A stretch of 59,289 bases of DNA from an uncultured Robinsoniella sp. (GTDB lineage Bacteria; Bacillota; Clostridia; Lachnospirales; Lachnospiraceae). Position 1 is the first letter of the stretch; every line of letters begins with the position of its first letter. The notes beneath the pieces are model-generated. The model searched no databases. It was not told the DNA's origin and saw nothing but the letters and a program-made list of their open reading frames with translations. Below, one piece after another: positions 9,139 to 17,021 of the stretch. Location: contig UQCR01000030.1 of NCBI GenBank assembly GCA_900539655.1, forward strand, positions 1 to 59,289. The letters run 5' to 3'. The translations under genes and the position numbers were made by a program.

Positions 9139-10707
9139 TTATAAATGCGTATTTCTATACTTATGGGGTGACATCCCCATAATCTGTTTAAACGTTTTGC
9201 TGAAATGGGCAATATCAGAAAATCCACACATATTTGCAATATCATATATTTTTAATTTGGGGATGGAGAGGAGTTCAACACTTTTTTTGATTCTGTATTC
9301 CAATATGTATTTGGAAAAAGGCTGATTCATCTCTGTACTGAAAATTTTACTCAGATAAGTAGGTGTAACATAGAGTCTGTCCGCCACCTCTGTCAGGGAG
9401 AGATCTTTCGCGTAATTTGCATGGATATAATCCAGTGTAGAACGAACAAATTGAGTGACACCCCGGTCCGAAAGCCTGTTAATGTAATCACAGAGGTTTA
9501 ATATCATATTCTGTGTCACTTCGTAGAGACTGTCGATGCTATGCTGTGCATTAATTGTTTTTTTAGAAGAAAGGGTAGAGGTGTATAGTTCATCGTGTTG
9601 CTGGAATTCCTTTAATTCATTAATTGTATAATCAATTTTGTGGATAAGATCCATTTTAAGATTGTCTAAATTATATATATGCTCCTCCTTAACATAGTTA
9701 TAGAAGATCAGATCCAGCGTATCCAGTATTTTTTGACGGTTATTTTCTTTAATCAGCTGAGAGAATGCGGGCAAAGGCGGATTTGTATTGGCAGACAGAC
9801 GTTTACTATTCCTGAGCACATGCCTGAAACGGCTTATGTGTTCATTGGATTTAAGCAGAAGGTGTGCCAAGGTGATTTCTGTATACAAGAGATGAATACA
9901 TTGTCTGACAGGATAGGATTCACTAAGTGAAATATCCGGGCGGCTTTCTCCTTTGGAGTATTCCTCCTGTGCATAAAATAAAGAAGTCTCTACATCGTGA
10001 TATAATTGATCCGGATCTGGAATTTCCGCTAATATTAACAGCGCATGAATATTGTTTTCCAGAATAAATGTAAACACCTTTATTTCATATGAAAGATTGC
10101 AAAAGAGCAGCTGGTAATCTTGAATCGGAAGGGTGAGTTCTTTTGGATACCAAAAGCCGGCACTGATCATGGTTTGGTATTTACCGGAAAAAAGTCTGCT
10201 TTCTTTAAGAATTTCAGCATCTGCCCTTGAGGTTTCGTAATGTTCATCATAATAGAGGTGCTGTAGCAGAGATATGAATTGTGTGGAAGAATCTTTTTTC
10301 AGTGTTTCTAAAATGGTAGACTCCTGTCTGTCATTTAAAATGGAGGTTGTGCAGTCCTTAACTGTTTGGAGAACCTTTTCCTCATTTATAGGCTTTAATA
10401 TGTAGTCAAAAGCTCCTAAGCGCAAAGCAGCCTGGGCATACTCAAATTTGCTGTAGGCACTGATAAATATGACTTTTGTAGGAATATGATGATCCTTTAA
10501 TAATTCCAGCAGTTCGATTCCGCTCAGCATAGGCATGTTAATATCAGAAAGAATTATATCGGGCGTATCTTTCAGAATGAGATCCAGGGCTTGTGAGCCA
10601 TTGGCCACAACCCCAGTTATTGTTACATCTATGGAGGCCCAATCAATAAACCGGTTCAGGCTTTCTCGAATAATGGCCTCATCATCAATTATTATCATCT
10701 TAAACAT
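9139..10707 (-). CDS. YesN-type response regulator with AraC DNA-binding domain
   Basis: This 522-residue cytoplasmic transcription regulator has an N-terminal receiver domain and a C-terminal AraC helix-turn-helix. The receiver shows the acidic pair in MIIIDDE and the likely phospho-acceptor Asp55 in ILSDINMP, followed later by a conserved Lys (ILKPINEE). The C-terminal 100 residues hold two HTH units (LSLTEVADRLYVTPTYLSKI; IANMCGFSDIAHFSKTFKQ). A start upstream at 10755 is possible, but ATG at 10707 begins the receiver domain and has a GGGG ribosome site. It overlaps the 3' end of the kinase gene by 8 bases, so the pair is co-translated. It most likely controls the divergent sugar importer and the mannoside genes beyond it. 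Confidence 0.92.
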   Translation of the reverse strand: MFKMIIIDDEAIIRESLNRFIDWASIDVTITGVVANGSQALDLILKDTPDIILSDINMPMLSGIELLELLKDHHIPTKVIFISAYSKFEYAQAALRLGAFDYILKPINEEKVLQTVKDCTTSILNDRQESTILETLKKDSSTQFISLLQHLYYDEHYETSRADAEILKESRLFSGKYQTMISAGFWYPKELTLPIQDYQLLFCNLSYEIKVFTFILENNIHALLILAEIPDPDQLYHDVETSLFYAQEEYSKGESRPDISLSESYPVRQCIHLLYTEITLAHLLLKSNEHISRFRHVLRNSKRLSANTNPPLPAFSQLIKENNRQKILDTLDLIFYNYVKEEHIYNLDNLKMDLIHKIDYTINELKEFQQHDELYTSTLSSKKTINAQHSIDSLYEVTQNMILNLCDYINRLSDRGVTQFVRSTLDYIHANYAKDLSLTEVADRLYVTPTYLSKIFSTEMNQPFSKYILEYRIKKSVELLSIPKLKIYDIANMCGFSDIAHFSKTFKQIMGMSPHKYRNTHL

Positions 10708-12490
10708 CTTTTGTATTCCCCCTGTCTTTTTTTGGTAGATCAAACCATATGGCACATCCTCTTTTATAGCTTGATGTAATATGTAAAATCACCGATTCCC
10801 CATAATTTAGTTTTAACTGGGTTTGAATCAGTTTTAAGGCAAAATGTTCACCGATGGGTGTTTCAGAGCTTCGAATAGAATCCAGTAGTTTGGTAAGCTC
10901 TGTTTCTTTTATGCCAATTCCGTTATCTACCACAAGGAATCGTATATACTCACCAAGATCCTGAAAACTTATTTTGAGGTGCTCCGGATATTCTAATTGT
11001 CTCCCGCCGTGAATAATGGCATTTTCTACAATAGGCTGAAACAAATATTTAAGAACTTCTATTTCTGTTAATGCTGCATCACAGGTTATTTCATAATCCA
11101 ACATGTCACCCATTCGAATTTGCTGTATTTCTAAGTAACATCGAATTTGCTCCACCACATGGCTGATTGGAATAAATTCTTGTCCTGAGGAGAGATTGAG
11201 TCTGTAAAAATCTGCTAAAAGGAATATCATATGGCTGGTATCCGGTGCATCCTCGATGCGGGCTTTCCAGTGAATGGTATCCAATGTGTTATATAGAAAA
11301 TGTTCATTAATCTTGCTTCTTAAACTCTTTAGCTGAGATTCTTTGCTCAGTAGGCGGTTAACGTAATTTTCATTAATTAACTTCTGAATATTGCTGACCA
11401 TATTATTAAAATTAGCATTGATATAACCGATTTCCTTAAAGGCTGACTCTGGAAGCCTAACATCAAAATTACCTTTTTCCACTTCATGCATATGCCGGAA
11501 AAGAGAGCGGATAGGTGTATAAAAAAAGCAGTAAGAAAGAAAAAGAAACATCAGCAGGATTACGATAACAAATATAATGATGGTAGTAGTTAAATGGCTA
11601 ACGATAGGTGAAACAGTCTCAATACTGGTGGCGGGAGTGGCAATCACATATGTAAAACGGCTATAGTCCGACAGCATGTAGAAGATAAAATATTTTTCTT
11701 CGTTTATTTTTATACTATATAATCCATTTGTTTTGTCTTTGGGAAGTGTTGATGTTATTTTATCATACATGCTTTTATCTCCGGACAACTCAGGATCAAT
11801 AAATGAGCCATTCTGGTCTTTCATAAAACAATAAGTATCATCGTTAAGTACAATGGAATCCAGCATATTGGCAATAACTGAGGCATCTACATTGATAGAG
11901 ACAAGGCCGTAATCATCGGTTCCATACTCTTTGACCCGCCGATAACTGGAAAGGATACTTCGATTATCCTCAATGGAATTCGTAATCGTCCAGGGGGACT
12001 CCACATCGCGTTCATTAAAATCATTTAGCCATTTTGAATTTTTATAGTCATAATTATTAAAGCTGGAATCCCAATTTATTTTTGAGGTGAAGATCCGATT
12101 CGCAAGGTAACTATAAGCGTAGATGGAATAAATGTAATTGCTGCTTACCGCAGCCTGCGTAATCTGGTCTTTAATCAGGTTTGTCTGCAGATAGTCAGTG
12201 TAAGGGTCACGCAGATCGTATCCACTCAGGCGCTTAAGCGTGTGTGTAAATTCTGCATTTAATATCAGGGAAGTATGATTATGTTCTAAATTGGATAATA
12301 CACCGTCAATGGTAGTTGATACGACCTGCAGATTAGAAGACAGATACTGGTTTGCACTGCGGGTTTCCATGTCTTCAATATTTTCCTTGGTAATAAAGGA
12401 AAATATGGAGATTGGAGTGATGAGTATTATAATTAGGAGTATAGTATATTGGATAATCATAGTCCCTTTAGTTAAATGTTTGAGTTTCAT
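10700..12490 (-). CDS. YesM-type sensor histidine kinase
   Basis: This 596-residue membrane kinase has a first membrane helix at about residues 12-34, an extracellular sensor region of about 260 residues (Cache-like by size and position), a second helix at about 297-321, HAMP, a LytS/YesM-type His kinase domain and an HATPase domain. The phospho-acceptor is His397 in INEHFLYNTLD; the family usually has Pro in place of Glu396. The ATP-binding N box (FQPIVENAIIHG) and G1 box (VVDNGIGI) are clear, while the later Gly-rich box is weak (PIGEHFALKL). The start has AGGAGG seven bases upstream. With the overlapping regulator it forms a two-component system that probably senses an external sugar or glycan. 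Confidence 0.92.
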   Translation of the reverse strand: MKLKHLTKGTMIIQYTILLIIILITPISIFSFITKENIEDMETRSANQYLSSNLQVVSTTIDGVLSNLEHNHTSLILNAEFTHTLKRLSGYDLRDPYTDYLQTNLIKDQITQAAVSSNYIYSIYAYSYLANRIFTSKINWDSSFNNYDYKNSKWLNDFNERDVESPWTITNSIEDNRSILSSYRRVKEYGTDDYGLVSINVDASVIANMLDSIVLNDDTYCFMKDQNGSFIDPELSGDKSMYDKITSTLPKDKTNGLYSIKINEEKYFIFYMLSDYSRFTYVIATPATSIETVSPIVSHLTTTIIIFVIVILLMFLFLSYCFFYTPIRSLFRHMHEVEKGNFDVRLPESAFKEIGYINANFNNMVSNIQKLINENYVNRLLSKESQLKSLRSKINEHFLYNTLDTIHWKARIEDAPDTSHMIFLLADFYRLNLSSGQEFIPISHVVEQIRCYLEIQQIRMGDMLDYEITCDAALTEIEVLKYLFQPIVENAIIHGGRQLEYPEHLKISFQDLGEYIRFLVVDNGIGIKETELTKLLDSIRSSETPIGEHFALKLIQTQLKLNYGESVILHITSSYKRGCAIWFDLPKKDRGNTKDV

Positions 12491-12546
12491 AATTATACCT
12501 CCTGCATATCTCAGACAGGTCTGCGATTCTGCACCAATAGAAAGTT

Positions 12547-12565
12547 TGAAACGTTTTTTGTTTCA
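12547..12565. promoter_or_regulatory. Inverted repeat TGAAAC-N7-GTTTCA
   Basis: TGAAAC (12547-12552) and GTTTCA (12560-12565) form a symmetric site with 7-base spacing just upstream of the presumed -35 of the importer promoter. It is a candidate operator, but the regulator is unknown. Confidence 0.4.
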
Positions 12566-12569
12566 CACT

Positions 12570-12598
12570 TTCATCTAAAGCCCTTTTTTTGATATAAT
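12570..12598 (+). promoter_or_regulatory. Likely promoter of the sugar ABC operon
   Basis: A perfect TATAAT (12593-12598) has a poor -35 (TTCATC, 12570-12575) at 17-base spacing, as expected for a promoter needing an activator such as the neighbouring AraC-type regulator. A 16-base site at 12604-12619 (core GAAAGCGTT) partly matches the CcpA cre consensus just downstream and could act as a roadblock. Confidence 0.5.
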
Positions 12599-12848
12599 TA
12601 TACTAGAAAGCGTTCAAAAAGTACATGTTAATAGAACATATTGGAAGAAAGTACATATATTTACAAGATTTTAAAAGATAATACAAAAGTATATGATTTA
12701 TATTTCCATAAGGCATCACAAGAAGTACATAGATGTACAAAAAATGATAATTTGCACCTTAGCATTCCGGTGGGGAAAATAAGTATAATGATGATACAAA
12801 AGAAATACCGGAGCAAGCATGCCGCGGTAATACCAGGAGGAAAGAATA

Positions 12849-14183
12849 ATGAAGAAAAAAGTAATAGCAGCAGCATTAACTGTAAGTTTGATAACGGGTC
12901 TGTGCACGGGATGCGGTGCAGGCGGATCGGAAGTAAAGGAAACAAAGGCCAAAGAGACACAGGCTGCAGGAACAGATAAGGAAAATAACACTGATACAGC
13001 AAAAAGCACATCGGGCGACAATCAGGTTATTACATTTTACGGCTTTTCAGATTGGGTAGATTCTGAACCTTATAAAGCGGTTTACGAGCAGGCAAAGGCT
13101 GAGTTTGAAGAAGAGAATCCCGGCTATACAGTAGAATTGCAGTCTGACCCATGGGGAGACTGGGAACAGAAGTACAAGACAATGTTTGCCTCAGGAAATC
13201 CTGCAGATGTATTTATGGTTAATAACCCTGATTTTCCAGTATTTGCAAACAGTGGAAATGTCCTTGATATGGGTGACTATGTAGAAGAAGGTTATTTTGA
13301 TCAGTTTTTTGATGGCGTATTGGGTATGTACAAATGGGAAGACCGCAATATGGCAATACCATTTACCACGGATTGCCGTGTGCTGTGGTACAACAAAGAT
13401 ATTTTTAAAGAAGCTGGATTAGATCCGGAAACACCGCCTTCTACCTGGGAAGAATTGAGCAGTATGGCAAAACAGATTAAAGAAAAAACCGGTAAATACG
13501 GATTTGGTATGGATATGGGATTAAAAGAACTTCCCTCTGCATCTCTTTTCTGTGCAAGCGGCAGCCAGCTGCTTAACGTAGATGCCGATGGCGGGATTAC
13601 TCCAAACGTTAATACGGATGAATTCAAGGGTTATTTACAAACATTGCTGGATATGAAAGAAACCTATGAACCGGATTATGCGAATTTAGATCACCATGAT
13701 GTGGCGAAACAATTTGCAGAAGGACAGTTTGGTATGATTATTGGAAATACCTTAACTGAAACTGATATTTATGATAAAGACTTCTGGGGTCAGGCGCTTA
13801 TACCAACGATGAAGTCTGATACACCAAAAGGATCTTTCGGCGGAGGATTTGGTATTTGTGTGAGCAGTGAATCTAAGGTTCCGGAAGCAGCAGTAAAATT
13901 TGCACAAAAATTATGTGATCCAAAATATAATGCTAATTTAGTGTCTGATATACCAGCTTCTCAAAAAGGTCTTGAAAATTCAGAATTTGCAAAGGATCCA
14001 AACTATGCTGTTATCTTAGATCAGATTCAGTATACAAAACAATCAATGCCAAAAACACTTTACTACTCCGAAATCGAAGCAGCAGCGTATGATTCTGTTG
14101 TAAGTGTAGTTGTAGGAGATGTAAGTATAGATGATGCAATTGCAGACCTGGAAAATAAGATAACAAGCATTTCCAAACAGTAA
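12849..14183 (+). CDS. Sugar ABC transporter substrate-binding lipoprotein
   Basis: This 444-residue extracellular solute-binding protein of the maltose-type (family 1) captures a sugar outside the membrane. It has a lipoprotein signal with the likely modified Cys22 in GLCTGCG; the -3 position is Cys rather than Leu, so Cys19 cannot be fully excluded. A linker rich in Lys, Thr and Glu follows. The mature part begins QVITFYGFSDW and has family features such as GNPADVFMVN, FTTDCRVLWYNKDIF and GSFGGGFGICVSSESK. AGGAGG lies 8 bases before the ATG. It is the first gene of the importer, and the stem-loop after it suggests higher expression than the permeases. The substrate is probably a mannose-containing oligosaccharide, judging only from downstream genes. 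Confidence 0.92.
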   Translation: MKKKVIAAALTVSLITGLCTGCGAGGSEVKETKAKETQAAGTDKENNTDTAKSTSGDNQVITFYGFSDWVDSEPYKAVYEQAKAEFEEENPGYTVELQSDPWGDWEQKYKTMFASGNPADVFMVNNPDFPVFANSGNVLDMGDYVEEGYFDQFFDGVLGMYKWEDRNMAIPFTTDCRVLWYNKDIFKEAGLDPETPPSTWEELSSMAKQIKEKTGKYGFGMDMGLKELPSASLFCASGSQLLNVDADGGITPNVNTDEFKGYLQTLLDMKETYEPDYANLDHHDVAKQFAEGQFGMIIGNTLTETDIYDKDFWGQALIPTMKSDTPKGSFGGGFGICVSSESKVPEAAVKFAQKLCDPKYNANLVSDIPASQKGLENSEFAKDPNYAVILDQIQYTKQSMPKTLYYSEIEAAAYDSVVSVVVGDVSIDDAIADLENKITSISKQ

Positions 14184-14207
14184 GCAATTTTAAAGGAACT
14201 GACAACT

Positions 14208-14243
14208 GGCTGTAAAATGAAGAAATGATGTCATTTTACAGCC
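14208..14243 (+). terminator. Intercistronic stem-loop after the binding-protein gene
   Basis: Arms 14208-14220 (GGCTGTAAAATGA) and 14231-14243 pair perfectly over 13 bases around a 10-base loop, with no long T-run behind. Its place between a binding-protein gene and the permease genes fits an mRNA-stabilising or partial-termination element that gives excess binding protein. Confidence 0.7.
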
Positions 14244-14268
14244 ATATTTGTGAAATGGAGATACCCAT

Positions 14269-15171
14269 ATGAAGAAAAAAAGAATAGGGAAAAAAGGATG
14301 GATTGTGCCATATTTATATCTGGTACCGGCAACGGTCATTATGGTAGTCATGCTTGGTTTTCCGATTATTTATAATATAGGAGTAAGTTTTTTTGACTGG
14401 ACATTAATGTCAAAGGAAAAAACCTTTCATGGTTTTGCGAATTACATAAAAATATTTTCCGATGAAAAATTTGTAAAAATTTTAATGGTAACACTTGTCT
14501 GGACACTTCTTGGCATTGTGCTGCAGATGGTAATCGGTATTGCCATGGCGCTTATCGTTGATAAAATGAATATTGGTAAAAAATTCATGAGAACGAGTAT
14601 GCTGATTCCGTGGATTATTCCCGGCGTGGTAACGGCACTGATGTGGAAGTGGATGCTGCAGGCAGATGTTGGAATTATCAACAATCTGCTTATGAGCTTA
14701 AAGTTAACGGATAAAAGTATTTTGTTTTTGTCAGATACCCATTTGGCGCTGATAACGTTAGTATTGATTAATGCCTGGAAAGCAACACCGTTTTGGTTTT
14801 TAATGATCACGGCAGGACTACAGAGCAAGCCTGTAGACCAGATAGAAGCGGCAACGGTGGATGGTGCAAGGTATCCACACATCCTGAAATATGTTATATT
14901 ACCGCATCTGTCACCGGTAATATCCTCAACTGGTATTTTGACCACAATCTGGACACTGAATTACTTTGATCTGATTTGGACCACTACAAAGGGAGGGCCT
15001 TTAGATGCTACTTCAACCCTTCCTGTGTATACCTACAGACTGGCATTTGAATTTAATGATTTCGGCAGATCCGCAGCTATGGCAGTAATCTCATTGATTA
15101 TAGTATCAATTGCATGTATTCCATATATCAGGAAGATGTTCCAGAATTTGAAATATGAGGGGGTATTATAA
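14269..15171 (+). CDS. Sugar ABC transporter permease, MalF/UgpA type
   Basis: A 300-residue inner-membrane permease with six predicted helices (first at about residues 12-35: IVPYLYLVPATVIMVVMLGF). The cytoplasmic loop that contacts the ATPase is seen as EAATVDGARYPHILKYVILP (about 194-213), the EAA motif. It pairs with the next permease to form the channel. Its gene overlaps the next by one base, so the two are translationally coupled. No ATPase gene is in the cluster; such importers in Firmicutes often use a shared MsiK/UgpC-type ATPase encoded elsewhere. Confidence 0.93.
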   Translation: MKKKRIGKKGWIVPYLYLVPATVIMVVMLGFPIIYNIGVSFFDWTLMSKEKTFHGFANYIKIFSDEKFVKILMVTLVWTLLGIVLQMVIGIAMALIVDKMNIGKKFMRTSMLIPWIIPGVVTALMWKWMLQADVGIINNLLMSLKLTDKSILFLSDTHLALITLVLINAWKATPFWFLMITAGLQSKPVDQIEAATVDGARYPHILKYVILPHLSPVISSTGILTTIWTLNYFDLIWTTTKGGPLDATSTLPVYTYRLAFEFNDFGRSAAMAVISLIIVSIACIPYIRKMFQNLKYEGVL

Positions 15172-16007
15172 TGAATAAAAGAAAATCAACAGGGAATAAA
15201 TTATTGGAGATATTCATCGTACTGGGAACTATTTTAATTGTTCTGGGACCGCTGTACTGGATGATTGTAACATCCTTTAAAACGGAGGGTGAGATCTATC
15301 AGATTCCACCGTCTCTGACTCCTATCAATGCTACATTAGAAAATTATTTATATGCATTAAAGGAAACAAAGATACCCTTGTATTTTATGAATTCCATCAT
15401 TTATGCTGTTTTAACATTAGGTGTGGTGATGGTATGTGTCTGCCTGGCTGCGTATGCCATCAGCAGATTTCGATTCAGGGGCAAACGGGGATATATGATT
15501 TTCATATTAATATCACAGTTGATGCCGCTGACTACCTTAATCGTTCCGTTGTATATCAGTTTTGGTGCTATGAATCTTCTGAACAGCCGGCTGGCTATCG
15601 TAGCAGTTTATTCCGCAGTACAAATTCCCATTGCAATATGGCTTCTGTTGGGATATTTCAACGGTATTCCAAGAGAAATTGATGAAGCTGCCATTATTGA
15701 CGGGTGTACCCATTTCAAGGTACTGACCAAGATTATTGTACCGTTGGCTAAACCGGGTCTTATGGCAATGTCATTGAATACTGTTATCTTTGTATGGCAG
15801 GAACTGATGCTGGCGATGACTTTTACAAATGTAGATAAAATGCGTCCAATGATGGCAGGTATCAGTTCAGCGATTACAAAGTCGGGCGTCAAATGGGGAC
15901 AGATGAATGCTGTTGGAATCATTGCAATTATACCAATGCTGATTATATACATATTTTGTCAGAAATACCTGATTGAGGGTCTGACAGGAGGCGCCGTGAA
16001 AGGATGA
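15171..16007 (+). CDS. Sugar ABC transporter permease, MalG/UgpE type
   Basis: A 278-residue inner-membrane permease, partner of the preceding one. The N-terminus has a membrane helix (IFIVLGTILIVLGPLYWMIV) followed by TSFKTEGEIY, typical of the MalG group. The EAA loop is EIDEAAIIDGCTHFKVLTKI. The ATG shares its A with the TAA of the upstream gene. The following gene starts at its 3' end (overlap of 4 bases), so importer and downstream hydrolase form one operon. Confidence 0.93.
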   Translation: MNKRKSTGNKLLEIFIVLGTILIVLGPLYWMIVTSFKTEGEIYQIPPSLTPINATLENYLYALKETKIPLYFMNSIIYAVLTLGVVMVCVCLAAYAISRFRFRGKRGYMIFILISQLMPLTTLIVPLYISFGAMNLLNSRLAIVAVYSAVQIPIAIWLLLGYFNGIPREIDEAAIIDGCTHFKVLTKIIVPLAKPGLMAMSLNTVIFVWQELMLAMTFTNVDKMRPMMAGISSAITKSGVKWGQMNAVGIIAIIPMLIIYIFCQKYLIEGLTGGAVKG

Positions 16008-17005
16008 TATTAATGGAAGATTTTATAATACCAGGATTAGAGATAAGTTTTTTACAGAGTGGTTTTTTAGAGATTGAAAATTGTAGTGACGGGATGTTCC
16101 GGTCGGGAGAAGGTGGAGTAAAACACATTCTAAGTACAAAGGACAGAAAATTAGAGCTGGTTTGTTTTGATGGCAAAACGTTAGCTTATGTCAAATCATC
16201 CCTGGGATATCCGGCATATTACCCGGTAAATCCTGTAAAACAGGAGCTTCCGGTAAAGGCAGTTTTGATGGACTTGGACGGAACAACGGTTTACAGCGAA
16301 GAATTTTGGATCTGGATTATCGAAAAGAGTGTGCAAAGCCTTTTGAATAATCATAAATTTAGCCTGGAAGACAGTGATCTGCCCTATGTATCCGGACACA
16401 GTGTATCAGAACATTTGCAGTACTGTATCGAAAAATATTGTCCTGGTGCCATGATCGAGGATGCCAGAAAATTCTATTTTCAGCATACAAACGAAGAGAT
16501 GCAGAAGATTATGGAGGGACATGGAAGAGTGGGAGCTTTTACCCCATCAAAGGGAGTGGATGAATTTCTGATAGCGTTAAAAGAAAGACATATCCGAATC
16601 GGGTTAGTGACTTCCGGTCTGTATGAAAAAGCGTATCCGGAGATATTGTCTGCATTCCAGACATTGAATATGGGAGATCCCAATGAATTTTACGATTGCA
16701 TTATTACCGCAGGATATCCACTCCGAAAGGGAAGTATCGGAACACTTGGTGAACTGGAAGCTAAGCCGCATCCATGGCTGTATGCAGAAACAGGAACGGT
16801 AGGCCTTGGAATACCATTTGAAGAGCGCGGGCATGTAGTGGGTATTGAAGACAGCGGCGCAGGAGTATGTGCAGTCCGTTTAGCGGGATACACAACCATT
16901 GGTATTGGGGGAGGAAATATACTATCCAGCGGTACAAGAGGAATGTGCAGTCATTATTGTGAAAACTTTGAAGAAATACTGAAAAAGATTGATGGAAAGG
17001 CGTAA
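16004..17005 (+). CDS. HAD-superfamily phosphatase/phosphomutase-like protein
   Basis: A 333-residue cytoplasmic protein. Residues 85-330 form a haloacid dehalogenase-type domain with the nucleophile motif LMDLDGTTVYSEE (Asp90, Asp92), motif II in GLVTSGLYEKAY and an acidic motif near the end (VGIEDSGAGVCA), most like beta-phosphoglucomutase or sugar-phosphate phosphatases. Residues 1-80 precede the domain and are not recognised. A second start three codons later (16013) is equally possible. It overlaps the upstream permease gene by 4 bases, so it probably acts on a phosphorylated sugar from the imported substrate. Catalytic specificity cannot be read from the sequence. Confidence 0.85.
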   Translation: MILMEDFIIPGLEISFLQSGFLEIENCSDGMFRSGEGGVKHILSTKDRKLELVCFDGKTLAYVKSSLGYPAYYPVNPVKQELPVKAVLMDLDGTTVYSEEFWIWIIEKSVQSLLNNHKFSLEDSDLPYVSGHSVSEHLQYCIEKYCPGAMIEDARKFYFQHTNEEMQKIMEGHGRVGAFTPSKGVDEFLIALKERHIRIGLVTSGLYEKAYPEILSAFQTLNMGDPNEFYDCIITAGYPLRKGSIGTLGELEAKPHPWLYAETGTVGLGIPFEERGHVVGIEDSGAGVCAVRLAGYTTIGIGGGNILSSGTRGMCSHYCENFEEILKKIDGKA

Positions 17006-17021
17006 TACAACAGGTGTAATT

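Larger units (their letters stand above)
12491..12848. other. Divergent regulatory region of the sugar importer
   Basis: This 358-base gene-free region separates the kinase gene (minus) from the binding-protein gene (plus). It contains an inverted repeat at 12547-12565, a likely promoter at 12570-12598 and a partial cre-like site at 12604-12619. GTACAT occurs at 12621, 12651 and 12725, the first two spaced 30 bases apart. A palindrome GTACAT-AG-ATGTAC sits at 12725-12738. ATACAAAA occurs at 12681-12688 and 12794-12801. The short frames in it have no ribosome sites and look spurious. Confidence 0.7.

Noticed and set aside
12641..12979. Plus-strand frame of 112 codons upstream of the binding-protein gene
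   Set aside because: It runs out of frame into a clear lipoprotein gene, has no ribosome site and an implausible composition; the region is regulatory.
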